A stretch of 53,559 nucleotides of DNA from Flavobacteriaceae bacterium (GTDB taxonomy: Bacteria; Bacteroidota; Bacteroidia; Flavobacteriales; Flavobacteriaceae), in assembly GCA_947451525.1 (NCBI GenBank), contig CANFZM010000019.1:1-53559 (forward strand), given 5' to 3'. A program made the position numbers and the translations under genes. The notes under the pieces were generated by a model. It was not told the DNA's origin and made no database searches. It worked only from the letters and a program-made list of their open reading frames with translations. Shown here one piece after another: positions 34,436 to 41,687 of the stretch; the stretch's first letter is position 1; each line of letters begins with the position of its first letter.

Positions 34436-35209
34436 ATGCAAATGAATTTACTAACGACATCCCTTTTATCGGAATTTCTTGAAACTTTTCCATCAAAAGC
34501 AAAAAAGCAATTTGAAAGTCTAGAAGATGCTGAAATTTCTTCGGATACTTTTAGTTTTTACACTTCGGTTGCCAGCGTTTATTCTAGCAAGATTGAAGGT
34601 GAAATTATTGAATTGGATTCGTATATTAAACATAAAAAATTTGGTATTGAATTCCAACCCGATTATACTAAAAAAATTGACGATTTATATAATGCCTACA
34701 CCTTTGCAAAAGAAAATTCGTTAACTGAAAACAATGTTGCTATAGTGCACCAACTTTTGAGTAAACATCTGGTAATCCAAAATTTTCAAGGAAAATATAG
34801 AAATCAAAACATGTTTGTTACTACCGAAGATGGTAAAATAGAATATGTTGCTGCCTTACCTGAAACGGTTGCCAAGGAAATGAAATTGTTTTTTGAAGAT
34901 ATAAACGAATTATTACATGCCAATTTAAGTTTTGAAGAAACCTTTTATTACGCAAGTTTAATTCATTTGGTTTTTGTAAAAATCCATCCTTGGAATGATG
35001 GCAATGGCAGGACTGCCAGATTGCTAGAAAAATGGTTTATCTCCGAAAAACTAGGGAAACAAGCATGGTTTATTCAAAGTGAAAAACATTATTATAACCA
35101 ACATCAAACGTATTACCACAACCTAAGAATTTTAGGTTTAGAATATAATTTTTTAGATTATCTCAAAGCAATACCGTTTTTAAAAATGTTAGTTAACAGT
35201 TTAGGGTAA
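34436..35209 (+). CDS. fic: Fic-domain adenylyltransferase, self-inhibited class
   Basis: Transfers AMP (or another nucleotide group) from a nucleotide to a hydroxyl side chain of a target protein. The 257-residue product has the catalytic motif HPWNDGNGR at 184-192, with His184 as the base and Trp in place of the usual Phe. An N-terminal inhibitory helix contains SSKIEG at 50-55, fitting (S/T)xxxE(G/N), so this is a class II Fic whose E54 should block ATP binding until released. No separate antitoxin gene is present, as expected. Target unknown. Confidence 0.88.
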   Translation: MQMNLLTTSLLSEFLETFPSKAKKQFESLEDAEISSDTFSFYTSVASVYSSKIEGEIIELDSYIKHKKFGIEFQPDYTKKIDDLYNAYTFAKENSLTENNVAIVHQLLSKHLVIQNFQGKYRNQNMFVTTEDGKIEYVAALPETVAKEMKLFFEDINELLHANLSFEETFYYASLIHLVFVKIHPWNDGNGRTARLLEKWFISEKLGKQAWFIQSEKHYYNQHQTYYHNLRILGLEYNFLDYLKAIPFLKMLVNSLG

Positions 35210-35260
35210 TTCTTTTGAATATGTTCATAATGTAAAATTTGAATTACAAATATACAAAAA

Positions 35261-35476
35261 TTACATACTCATTCTAAACTCCTCAATAACAGGGTTTGCT
35301 TTTGAGAAATAGGTTTCTTGTATGAATAATTCAACCGCTTTTGCAGAAGAAATACTTGGTAAAACGTTCGCTTGATTGTTGTTTCTAACCACAACCGTAA
35401 TGTCCGATTCTTCTAGTCTTTCTTTTAAAGTAACTGCTAGAATTTCTTCTCCCGAAAATATTTTTATTAAGCCCAT
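35261..35476 (-). CDS. DUF2007-type small protein
   Basis: A 71-residue cytosolic protein starting MGLIKIFSGEEILAVTLKERLEESDI. This matches the DUF2007 pattern (a strand, then a helix that ends before a strand with VVVRNN). The family resembles GlnB-like or ACT-like small folds and is called signal-transducing without experimental proof. It may belong with the downstream DEAD-box-like and sigma-54 genes on the same strand, though repeats separate them. Confidence 0.7.
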   Translation of the reverse strand: MGLIKIFSGEEILAVTLKERLEESDITVVVRNNNQANVLPSISSAKAVELFIQETYFSKANPVIEEFRMSM

Positions 35477-35480
35477 TTTA

Positions 35481-35550
35481 TGTTTGTTGTTTGTTGTTTA
35501 TTGTTTATTGTTTGTAGTTTGTAGTTTATTGTTTATAGTTTATTGTTTGA
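35481..35550. repeat. Heptamer tandem array H4 (TGTTTRT)
   Basis: Ten 7-base units of TGTTTGT, TGTTTAT, AGTTTGT and AGTTTAT, with a final TGTTTGA. Variation is limited to positions 1 and 6, apart from the last unit. Confidence 0.9.
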
Positions 35551-35555
35551 CACTA

Positions 35556-35592
35556 CACTGAACACTGAAAAAAACTGAGCACTGAGCACTAC
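35556..35592. repeat. Heptamer-type array H5 (ACTGARC)
   Basis: Units ACTGAAC, ACTGAAA, ACTGAGC and ACTGAGC, with a 3-base phase shift in the middle. The unit is the same family as H3, 6.7 kb away. The array touches the stop codon of the DEAD-box-like gene. Confidence 0.75.
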
Positions 35593-36209
35593 TCCTCCTC
35601 TTCCATTTCAAAGAAAACAGGTTCAATCATTATGTTATTGGCTAATGACTCTACTCTTTCGGTAATTTCAGAACAAAAGAAAATGCGTTGGGTTTTATCG
35701 ATACTTGCCGATAATCTCAAGATAACCGCATCTACACGATTTCTGAAAAGCACTTCGGAATCATCAACTACAAACATCTTAATGGTGTTGATATTAAATC
35801 CTGCAGAAGAAAACAAAGCGTTAATTCTGTTTGGAGTCCCGATAAGTACGTCTAAACCTAAAGAAATTATGTTTTTGTCGTAGTCAATATCGCCTTTATC
35901 GTGAACCCCTAAAATACTTAAATCGGTGTAGGTTCCTAGTTTTAAGAAAAGTTCTTCCATTTCGAGTACTTTTTCTTTATTCTCAACAATAATCAAAGCA
36001 CGGGTGCTTTCTCCCATTGTTTTTTGCAAACGTTGAATGACATTCAAAACAATAGTAGTTGTTTTTCCGGTTCCTATTGGAGATTGAATTACAGCATCAG
36101 CACCACTTTTTATGGCAGAGAACGTTTCTTGTTGCATTTCGTTAGCCTCAATTAAATCAAATTCAATTAGTGCTTGTTGAAGATCGGGGTTTATTTTTTT
36201 TAATTGCAT
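35589..36209 (-). CDS. One-domain DEAD-box helicase relative
   Basis: A 206-residue protein matching only the first RecA-like domain of DEAD-box helicases. It has a Q-motif-like EANEMQQETFSAI, motif I SPIGTGKTT, motif Ia/Ib-like LIIVENKEK and GTPNRI, and motif II altered to DDSE (VVDDSEVL) instead of DEAD. The usual SAT motif III is replaced by FCSEIT. There is no second RecA domain, so normal unwinding is not expected. It could bind ATP and RNA, or be a regulatory relic. The acidic tail FFEMEEEE ends at an array. Confidence 0.72.
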   Translation of the reverse strand: MQLKKINPDLQQALIEFDLIEANEMQQETFSAIKSGADAVIQSPIGTGKTTTIVLNVIQRLQKTMGESTRALIIVENKEKVLEMEELFLKLGTYTDLSILGVHDKGDIDYDKNIISLGLDVLIGTPNRINALFSSAGFNINTIKMFVVDDSEVLFRNRVDAVILRLSASIDKTQRIFFCSEITERVESLANNIMIEPVFFEMEEEE

Positions 36210-36215
36210 TTTTAT

Positions 36216-36250
36216 GGTTCTAGGTTCTAGGTTTTGGGTTCTAGGTTTTG
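36216..36250. repeat. Heptamer tandem array H6 (GGTTCTA/GGTTTTG)
   Basis: Five units: GGTTCTA, GGTTCTA, GGTTTTG, GGTTCTA, GGTTTTG. Ten bases later three further heptamers, CAACTTA, CAACCCA and CAACTTG, run at 36260-36280. Confidence 0.85.
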
Positions 36251-36282
36251 GAAACCTTTCAACTTACAACCCACAACTTGTA

Positions 36283-37446
36283 TTATTTACTCGCAAACAA
36301 CTTTACATCTAGTTCGGAAATTTCGCTTCCACCTAGAATTATCAAGCGTTCTACTACGTTTCTTAATTCGCGGATGTTACCCGTCCAGTCGTATTCTTGA
36401 AGTAATTTAATGGCTTCTTTAGAGAATATTTTGGTGGCATTTCCTTGTTCTTCTGCTATTTTTACGGCAAAATGTTCAAGCAGCAAAGGTATGTCATCCC
36501 GACGGTCATTCAATGCAGGAACTTTAATTAATATTACTGCCAATCGGTGGTATAAATCTTCACGGAAACGTCCTTCTTCAATTTCTTTTTTAAGGTCTTT
36601 ATTGGTTGCCGCTACAACCCGAACGTTAACTTTAATGTCTTTATCGGCACCAACGCGCTGTATCAAACTTTCTTGTAAAGCACGCAAAACTTTGGCTTGT
36701 GCCGCCAAACTCATATCGCCAATTTCATCCAAAAAAATGGTTCCGCCATCGGCTGCTTCAAATTTTCCTGCGCGGTCTTTTACTGCCGATGTAAAGGCTC
36801 CTTTCACGTGACCAAACAATTCACTTTCAATTAATTCGGAAGGAATTGCAGCACAATTCACCTCGATTAAAGGATAGGCAGCACGTTCGCTTTTTTCATG
36901 TAATTGGTGGGCAACGAGTTCTTTTCCGGTTCCGTTTGGGCCGGTGATTAATACACGAGCATCTGTTTGCGCTACTTTTTCAATCATCTGCTTGATATGA
37001 TTGATAGGTTCTGAATTGCCTATCATTTCATAGTTTTTGCTGACTTTTTTCTTTAGAATTTTATTTTCAACTACAAGTTGTTTTTTGTCTAATGCGTTGC
37101 GAACGGTATTTAATAATCTATTTAAATCGGGTGGTTTTGAAATATAATCAAAGGCTCCCAAACGCATGGTTTGGATTGCGGTTTCCATGTCGCCATGCCC
37201 AGAAATCATCACCATTGGAATTTCGGGTTTGATTTTTTTTACTGCTTCTAACAATTCTACACCATCCATTTTTGGCATTTTGATGTCGCACAAAACCAAA
37301 TCGTAATCGGTGTTTTTTATTTTTTCAAGACCTTGAATTCCATCTTCGGCTTCCTCTACTTGATAGGTGTCGCTTTCTTCGGAAAGTATTTTAGTCAATA
37401 CTCTTCGGATGGATGCTTCGTCTTCTATGATTAGTATTTTGGACAT
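36283..37446 (-). CDS. Sigma-54-type response regulator without DNA-binding domain
   Basis: A 387-residue NtrC-like protein. A receiver domain occupies residues 1-120 with phospho-acceptor D54 (DLVLCDIKMP). The AAA+ domain covers about 140-375 with Walker A GPNGTGKE (170-177), the sigma-54 contact loop GAFTSA (217-222, normally GAFTGA), Walker B GTIFLDEIGD (236-245) and the arginine finger region FREDLYHRL. The protein ends 12 residues after the AAA+ C-terminal helices, so the Fis-type helix-turn-helix seen in NtrC (about 470 residues) is missing. It may act from solution, as FlgR and CtcC-type regulators do. No histidine kinase gene is adjacent. Confidence 0.88.
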   Translation of the reverse strand: MSKILIIEDEASIRRVLTKILSEESDTYQVEEAEDGIQGLEKIKNTDYDLVLCDIKMPKMDGVELLEAVKKIKPEIPMVMISGHGDMETAIQTMRLGAFDYISKPPDLNRLLNTVRNALDKKQLVVENKILKKKVSKNYEMIGNSEPINHIKQMIEKVAQTDARVLITGPNGTGKELVAHQLHEKSERAAYPLIEVNCAAIPSELIESELFGHVKGAFTSAVKDRAGKFEAADGGTIFLDEIGDMSLAAQAKVLRALQESLIQRVGADKDIKVNVRVVAATNKDLKKEIEEGRFREDLYHRLAVILIKVPALNDRRDDIPLLLEHFAVKIAEEQGNATKIFSKEAIKLLQEYDWTGNIRELRNVVERLIILGGSEISELDVKLFASK

Positions 37447-37461
37447 TTATTTTTTATTTAG

Positions 37462-37485
37462 CCACTAAGGCACTAAGGCGCTAAG
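37462..37485. repeat. Octamer tandem array H7 (SCACTAAG)
   Basis: Three 8-base units CCACTAAG, GCACTAAG, GCGCTAAG upstream of the sigma-54 activator. A single related string, CGCTAAGGCGC, appears near 41410. Confidence 0.7.
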
Positions 37486-37625
37486 TTTTTTTTGAGTTTA
37501 CAATTCTTATTTTACAAAAATACAAAGGGTTTTTTAATTAAGCCTCTATATAATGAAAATTGTATAAATAGTTTTGTTCTTAGTATTGGGAATAAAGAAA
37601 GGCCTATTAGAAACTGGAGATAACT

Positions 37626-37707
37626 AAAAAAACCACATTGTTTAGATGTGGCTTTAGTTTTATTTTCTTTGTGGGCACGAAGTCAGGAGACTTCGCGCAG
37701 CGGGGCA
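37626..37707 (+). repeat. Family D repeat, copy 1
   Basis: Module 1 is a hairpin CCACAT/ATGTGG with flanking A and T tracts. Module 2 is TTTCTTTGTGGGCAC then a hairpin CGAAGTC/GACTTCG and GCGCAGCGGGG. Copies occur at 51328-51374, 51408-51484 and 53383-53425. It lies just downstream of the HARE-HTH gene stop on the opposite strand. Confidence 0.8.
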
Positions 37708-37714
37708 ATCATGC

Positions 37715-38689
37715 TCAAGATAAATCTTGATCTATAGGTATATATTTTTCTTTACAATATTTTTCAACTTCTGAATCATTCAAGAAATAATTGTCGCAAA
37801 ATTCGTCCAATTCTTTTTCTGTTGATTTATAATATCTTTCTTCAGCAGTCATCAGTTTTTCGGTTTGTTCTATAAACTTTTCAAATTCTTTATTTATTTT
37901 GCAAAGTTTATCGATTGTTTTGAAATCTAAATCTCTATATTTTGCAGTAAATAATACTTTACTTTGATAAGGATTTGCATTCAATTCAATTATTCCAATT
38001 CCGAATGATTGATTAAGTCTAGACATTTCTTCAAATAAACTGTCACTATATTCAAAAGCAACTAAATAACCATAATTTGCCCAACTTGAATTAGAAACAG
38101 CTTGAAAATATGCTTTTTTCAATTCGCTATCATTATTGATTTCTCTTTTTAATTCATATGAACTCAATTTAAAAGTATCAACTCTATTAATTGATTTTAA
38201 GAAATTTTGACTTGCTTTAGTTTGTAAATTTAGAAATTTTATCCCAACCATATCTGGATGTGTCCAAATTTGATTGTTGTCTTTTCCATTAGACTGTTCA
38301 TGAAATATAGTTTTAGAATAATTATCTGTGTTTTTTAAGTAACTACTCAATATTTTGTGCAAATCTCTTTCTTCGTAATTTTTACTTTTTTCAGTTTTCG
38401 AAATTTTAGTTTTAGTTACTTCAATTTCTCCGGTTAAAATATCAAGTCCAATATTTTCTTCATTTTTTGTTAAATAATAAAAATAAGCTCCTGATTCTTT
38501 TATTCTTTTTACTCGGCTGTCACCTACTCTAACAAAATCTCCAAGTAATGCTGAAATTGTTGCTGGTGGAGTTTTTGCCTCTTTAAAATCATAATAATTT
38601 TTAACTATAATATGGTTAGTTACCTCGTTGTAATTTGTAAGTTTTCCAATTTCTTCTAAACTCTTTAAAATTGCTTCTTTTAATGTCAT
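37715..38689 (-). CDS. HARE-HTH protein with predicted PD-(D/E)xK nuclease domain (COG2958/HrgA-like)
   Basis: A 324-residue AT-rich gene product. Residues 1-75 look like a HARE-type winged helix (MTLKEAILKSLEEIGK, NEVTNHIIVKNYYDF, then RVKRIKESGAYFYYL), a domain linked to reading modified DNA. Residues about 110-250 contain TIFHEQ, WTHPDMVG (D146) and YELKRE (E179, K181), followed by AYFQAVSNSSWANYGYLVA. That spacing suggests a PD-(D/E)xK nuclease core. From memory the layout resembles COG2958/HrgA proteins found near restriction systems. No methylase or restriction gene is next to it, and repeats flank it on both sides, so lateral gain is possible. Confidence 0.6.
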   Translation of the reverse strand: MTLKEAILKSLEEIGKLTNYNEVTNHIIVKNYYDFKEAKTPPATISALLGDFVRVGDSRVKRIKESGAYFYYLTKNEENIGLDILTGEIEVTKTKISKTEKSKNYEERDLHKILSSYLKNTDNYSKTIFHEQSNGKDNNQIWTHPDMVGIKFLNLQTKASQNFLKSINRVDTFKLSSYELKREINNDSELKKAYFQAVSNSSWANYGYLVAFEYSDSLFEEMSRLNQSFGIGIIELNANPYQSKVLFTAKYRDLDFKTIDKLCKINKEFEKFIEQTEKLMTAEERYYKSTEKELDEFCDNYFLNDSEVEKYCKEKYIPIDQDLS

Positions 38690-38908
38690 TATTTATTTTT
38701 TTTGTTGTTTTTACAACCATTAACTATAACTTATTAATACACTAAATAAATTGTACGTATATTAACAAATTCTGAGAATTTTACTGCAAAAGTGTAGCAT
38801 AATTTTATCAAATATAAACATTATCTATTATTTGAAGGAAAAAGATTCATTATTATTCAATTGTAGTTTATTTTTAAAATACTATTTTCACAAAAGGCAT
38901 AACCTATA

Positions 38909-39041
38909 TAGCCCCGATTGCAGTGGAAATCCTGGCATTGCGATAACGAAAAGTGCAATTGGATTGCTTCGTGCCTCGCAATGACAGATTGCAACGAAAA
39001 GCGGGAAAGACGCTTACTAAAATGCCCAAGCCATTCGCTAC
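38909..39041 (+). repeat. Family A repeat, copy 4, with nested family B
   Basis: Begins TAGCCCCGATTGCAGTGG and continues AAATCC. The centre holds CATTGCGA...TCGCAATG arms with family B inside (38962-38986). Then come GATTGCAACG, AAAGCGGGAA and AAATGCCCAAGCC with TTCGCTAC. It fills much of the 358-base gap 38690-39047; the rest of that gap is AT-rich with no gene seen. Confidence 0.85.
38962..38986. repeat. Family B repeat, copy 2 (inside family A copy 4)
   Basis: GATTGCTTCGTGCCTCGCAA followed by TGACA. It differs by one base from the equivalent part of copy 1. Confidence 0.8.
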
Positions 39042-39047
39042 AAATTA

Positions 39048-40352
39048 TTAATATTTAAGCCATTTATATAGTTCTTTCCAAGATGGTTTTTTGCCATACA
39101 TTAATATTCCGACACGGTAAATTTTGGAGGCAAACCACACTACTCCTAGGAAGGTGCCAAATAATAGGGTTACGGATATTGCAATTTGCCACCATGGCAC
39201 TCCAAACGGAATTCGCATCATCATGACGATTGGGGAGGTTAACGGTATCATGGAAAATACGGTTGCGATGGTGCCATGAGGATCGTTCATGACGGTAAAA
39301 AAACCGATGTAAACTCCTAAAATTAAAGGCATAATAATAGGTAGAAGAAATTGTTGGGAGTCGGTTTCGTTATCGACTGCTGCTCCGATGGAGGCATAAA
39401 AGGAACTGTACAAAAAGTAACCTCCGATGAAATAAATGATAAAACAAATTAGGATGGTGGCTATTGGCAGGTTCCATATTTCATTTAAATACATTTGCAA
39501 TTCGCCACCCATTTGGTGTTGGGCTGCCTGTATTGCTTGGGTTTGTGCTCCAGAAGTGGCACCCATTTGTACTCCGAAAACGGAAGATAAAACGAACATT
39601 GCGGTCAAGCCTAGAAGGGCCCAAATGAGAAATTGTAGGATTCCTGCTAAGGAGGTTCCGATGATTTTTCCCATCATTAATTGGAATGGTTTTACGGAGG
39701 AAATAATGACCTCGATAATTCGGGAGGTTTTTTCTTCAATGACGCTGCGCATTACCATATTTCCGTATAAAATGATGAACATCATAATGAGGTAACCAAA
39801 GGCACCGCCTATGATAATTTTGATTTCGTTAAGCCCTTTTAGAGCCGCTTCGCCAGAGGCTTTGGTAAGACTGATGGAAACATTGGCTTTGGCTTTATTG
39901 ATTTTTAGGGTGTCGAGACCTTCTCTTTGGAAGTTTTCGGAAGTGATTTTCTTGGCGATAACGTCTTCTAAATCGTTGATGTAGGTTACGCTAGGGCTGT
40001 CGCTAGAAATGTATTGCACCTTGTTTTGTAAGGTAGTATTGTTGGTGTTATTGGGAATTACCAATAGTCCTTGGTAACTTTCTTTGACGATGCTGTCTTT
40101 TAGAATCTTTAAATCTACGCTGGATAAATTGAGGTATTTGTATTCTTTATCGCTTTTGAATTCGTTTACAAATCGTCCGGTGGCATCGTGAATTACGATG
40201 GTTTTCATTTCGGATTTCATGGTGCTTAAATAGCCCACAAAAACACCAATTCCTACAAACAATAACGGACTTAAAAACGTCATTACGATAAATGATTTAT
40301 TGCGGACTTTGGCAATAAATTCTCTTCTTATTATTAGTGCTAATTTGCTCAT
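39048..40352 (-). CDS. ABC-2 type transporter permease (NatB-like)
   Basis: A 434-residue inner-membrane protein. One helix lies near the N-terminus (SFIVMTFLSPLLFVGIGVFVGYL), followed by a large extracytoplasmic domain (about 45-175), then about five helices in the C-terminal half. The topology matches NatB/ABC2_membrane_3 permeases. It is coded 43 bases after the ATPase gene on the same strand, forming an exporter. NatAB pairs export Na+ or other solutes; the substrate here is not known. Confidence 0.88.
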   Translation of the reverse strand: MSKLALIIRREFIAKVRNKSFIVMTFLSPLLFVGIGVFVGYLSTMKSEMKTIVIHDATGRFVNEFKSDKEYKYLNLSSVDLKILKDSIVKESYQGLLVIPNNTNNTTLQNKVQYISSDSPSVTYINDLEDVIAKKITSENFQREGLDTLKINKAKANVSISLTKASGEAALKGLNEIKIIIGGAFGYLIMMFIILYGNMVMRSVIEEKTSRIIEVIISSVKPFQLMMGKIIGTSLAGILQFLIWALLGLTAMFVLSSVFGVQMGATSGAQTQAIQAAQHQMGGELQMYLNEIWNLPIATILICFIIYFIGGYFLYSSFYASIGAAVDNETDSQQFLLPIIMPLILGVYIGFFTVMNDPHGTIATVFSMIPLTSPIVMMMRIPFGVPWWQIAISVTLLFGTFLGVVWFASKIYRVGILMYGKKPSWKELYKWLKY

Positions 40353-40395
40353 TTAAAAAGTTTAGAAGGTTTATGAGTTTAGTAGTTTAGGTTTG

Positions 40396-41316
40396 CTACT
40401 CGGTTACTGTTTTAATAAAAATATCGTTTACACTCGGGATTTTTTCCATAAAATGGGTTACTTGCCCACGTTGCAGTAAAAGTTGTAGTAGTTCATTAGG
40501 AGCCATGGATCCGAGTTGAATTTCTAGTTTTAATTCGTCATTTAGGGATTTGAAATCGGTGGTGGAAAGGGTGAATTTTTCCGATAATTCTTTTACTAAA
40601 CCTTCGCTGTTTTCGCTAAGAATTCCTACTTCGTAACTGTTGGTTCGGAACTGTTTTTTAACATCGGTTAGTTTGCCTTCAATCAATTTATTCGATTTGT
40701 GAATTAAAGCAATGTGGTCGCACATTTCTTCTACGCTTTCCATACGGTGGGTAGAAAAAATAACCGAAGTACCTTGTTTGTTTAATTCGATAATTTCGTC
40801 TTTAATTAAATTGGCATTTACAGGGTCAAAACCAGAGAAAGGTTCGTCTAGAATAAGCAATTTAGGTTTGTGCAAAACCGTAACCACAAATTGGATTTTC
40901 TGTGCCATTCCTTTAGAAAGTTCTTCAATTTTCTTGTTCCACCAACCTTGAATTTCCAATCGTTCAAACCAATATTCGAGTTGGGTTTTAGCATCGTGCT
41001 TGGACAAACCTTTTAGTTGTGCCAAATACAAACATTGCTCGCCAACTTTCATTGATTTGTACAAACCGCGTTCTTCGGGCATGTAGCCAATGTATTGAAC
41101 GTCTTCGGGTTTTAGTAATTTTCCATCCAAAATAATCTCGCCACTATCGGGCATGGTAATTTGGTTGATAATACGAATTAAGGAGGTTTTTCCGGCACCA
41201 TTAGGACCTAATAATCCGTAAATGCTTCCGTTTGGGATGGATAAAGAGACTTCATTAAGCGCAGTAAAATTGCCGTATTGCTTTACTACTTTGTGTACTT
41301 CGAGTATGTTGCTCAT
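40396..41316 (-). CDS. ABC transporter ATP-binding protein (NatA-like)
   Basis: A 306-residue ATPase. Walker A GPNGAGKTS lies near residue 37, signature LSKGMAQKI, Walker B LLILDEPFSGFDP, and the H-loop is in IFSTHRMESVEEMCDHIALI. The C-terminal 80 residues form a DUF4162-like extension (IEGKLTDVKKQFRTNSYEVG). Motifs are intact. It precedes the NatB-like permease gene on the minus strand; together they should form an export ABC transporter. Confidence 0.92.
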   Translation of the reverse strand: MSNILEVHKVVKQYGNFTALNEVSLSIPNGSIYGLLGPNGAGKTSLIRIINQITMPDSGEIILDGKLLKPEDVQYIGYMPEERGLYKSMKVGEQCLYLAQLKGLSKHDAKTQLEYWFERLEIQGWWNKKIEELSKGMAQKIQFVVTVLHKPKLLILDEPFSGFDPVNANLIKDEIIELNKQGTSVIFSTHRMESVEEMCDHIALIHKSNKLIEGKLTDVKKQFRTNSYEVGILSENSEGLVKELSEKFTLSTTDFKSLNDELKLEIQLGSMAPNELLQLLLQRGQVTHFMEKIPSVNDIFIKTVTE

Positions 41317-41480
41317 AAATTGTATTAAATTTCAAAATTTAATGGTGTGTTCTTTTTTTATAAAATAATATATCTATCTAAAAATGTTTTCTGTTTTTCT
41401 CGCAAAGACGCTAAGGCGCAATTTATAAATAAATCCTAAGTTTTTTTGTGAGAACATTTTAAATAAAATATATTAATTAT

Positions 41481-41541
41481 TTTTCCTCTCCCCGACCCTC
41501 TAGATTGCTTCATCCTTCGCAATGACAGGAGAGGGAGAAAA
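41481..41541. repeat. Family C-like element with a family B insert
   Basis: TTTTCCTCTCCCCGACCCTC at 41481-41500 and GGAGAGGGAGAAAA at the right end form family C arms. The loop, CAAA or CCAAA in ordinary copies, is replaced by family B (41501-41529, with CTTCATCCTTCGC inside). The rest of the 371-base gap 41317-41687 is AT-rich apart from a CGCTAAGGCGC string near 41410 and the dnaJ terminator. Confidence 0.75.
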
Positions 41542-41628
41542 GATTGGAATATATTATATTTATTATTGCAATTGCATTCTGTAAATATAAAGAATTAGTA
41601 TTTAATTCGAATGTTTTGTTACAAAAAA

Positions 41629-41660
41629 AACCCACCCTTATTAAGAAACAAGGATGGGAA
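41629..41660 (-). terminator. dnaJ terminator
   Basis: On the minus strand CCCATCCTT pairs with AAGGGTGGG (one G-U pair), followed by a T run. Confidence 0.75.
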
Positions 41661-41687
41661 AAATTGCAAAATTATTTGCAAAAAAAA

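Noticed and set aside
36410..36811. 133-codon plus-strand frame inside the sigma-54 activator
   Set aside because: Antisense shadow of the AAA+ domain with no homology.
22831..37485. CRISPR array
   Set aside because: Units are 7-8 bases with no spacers, and no cas genes are in the window.
41317..41480. Small RNA or gene upstream of the ABC ATPase gene
   Set aside because: AT-rich with no promoter/terminator pair; only a single CGCTAAGGCGC string stands out.
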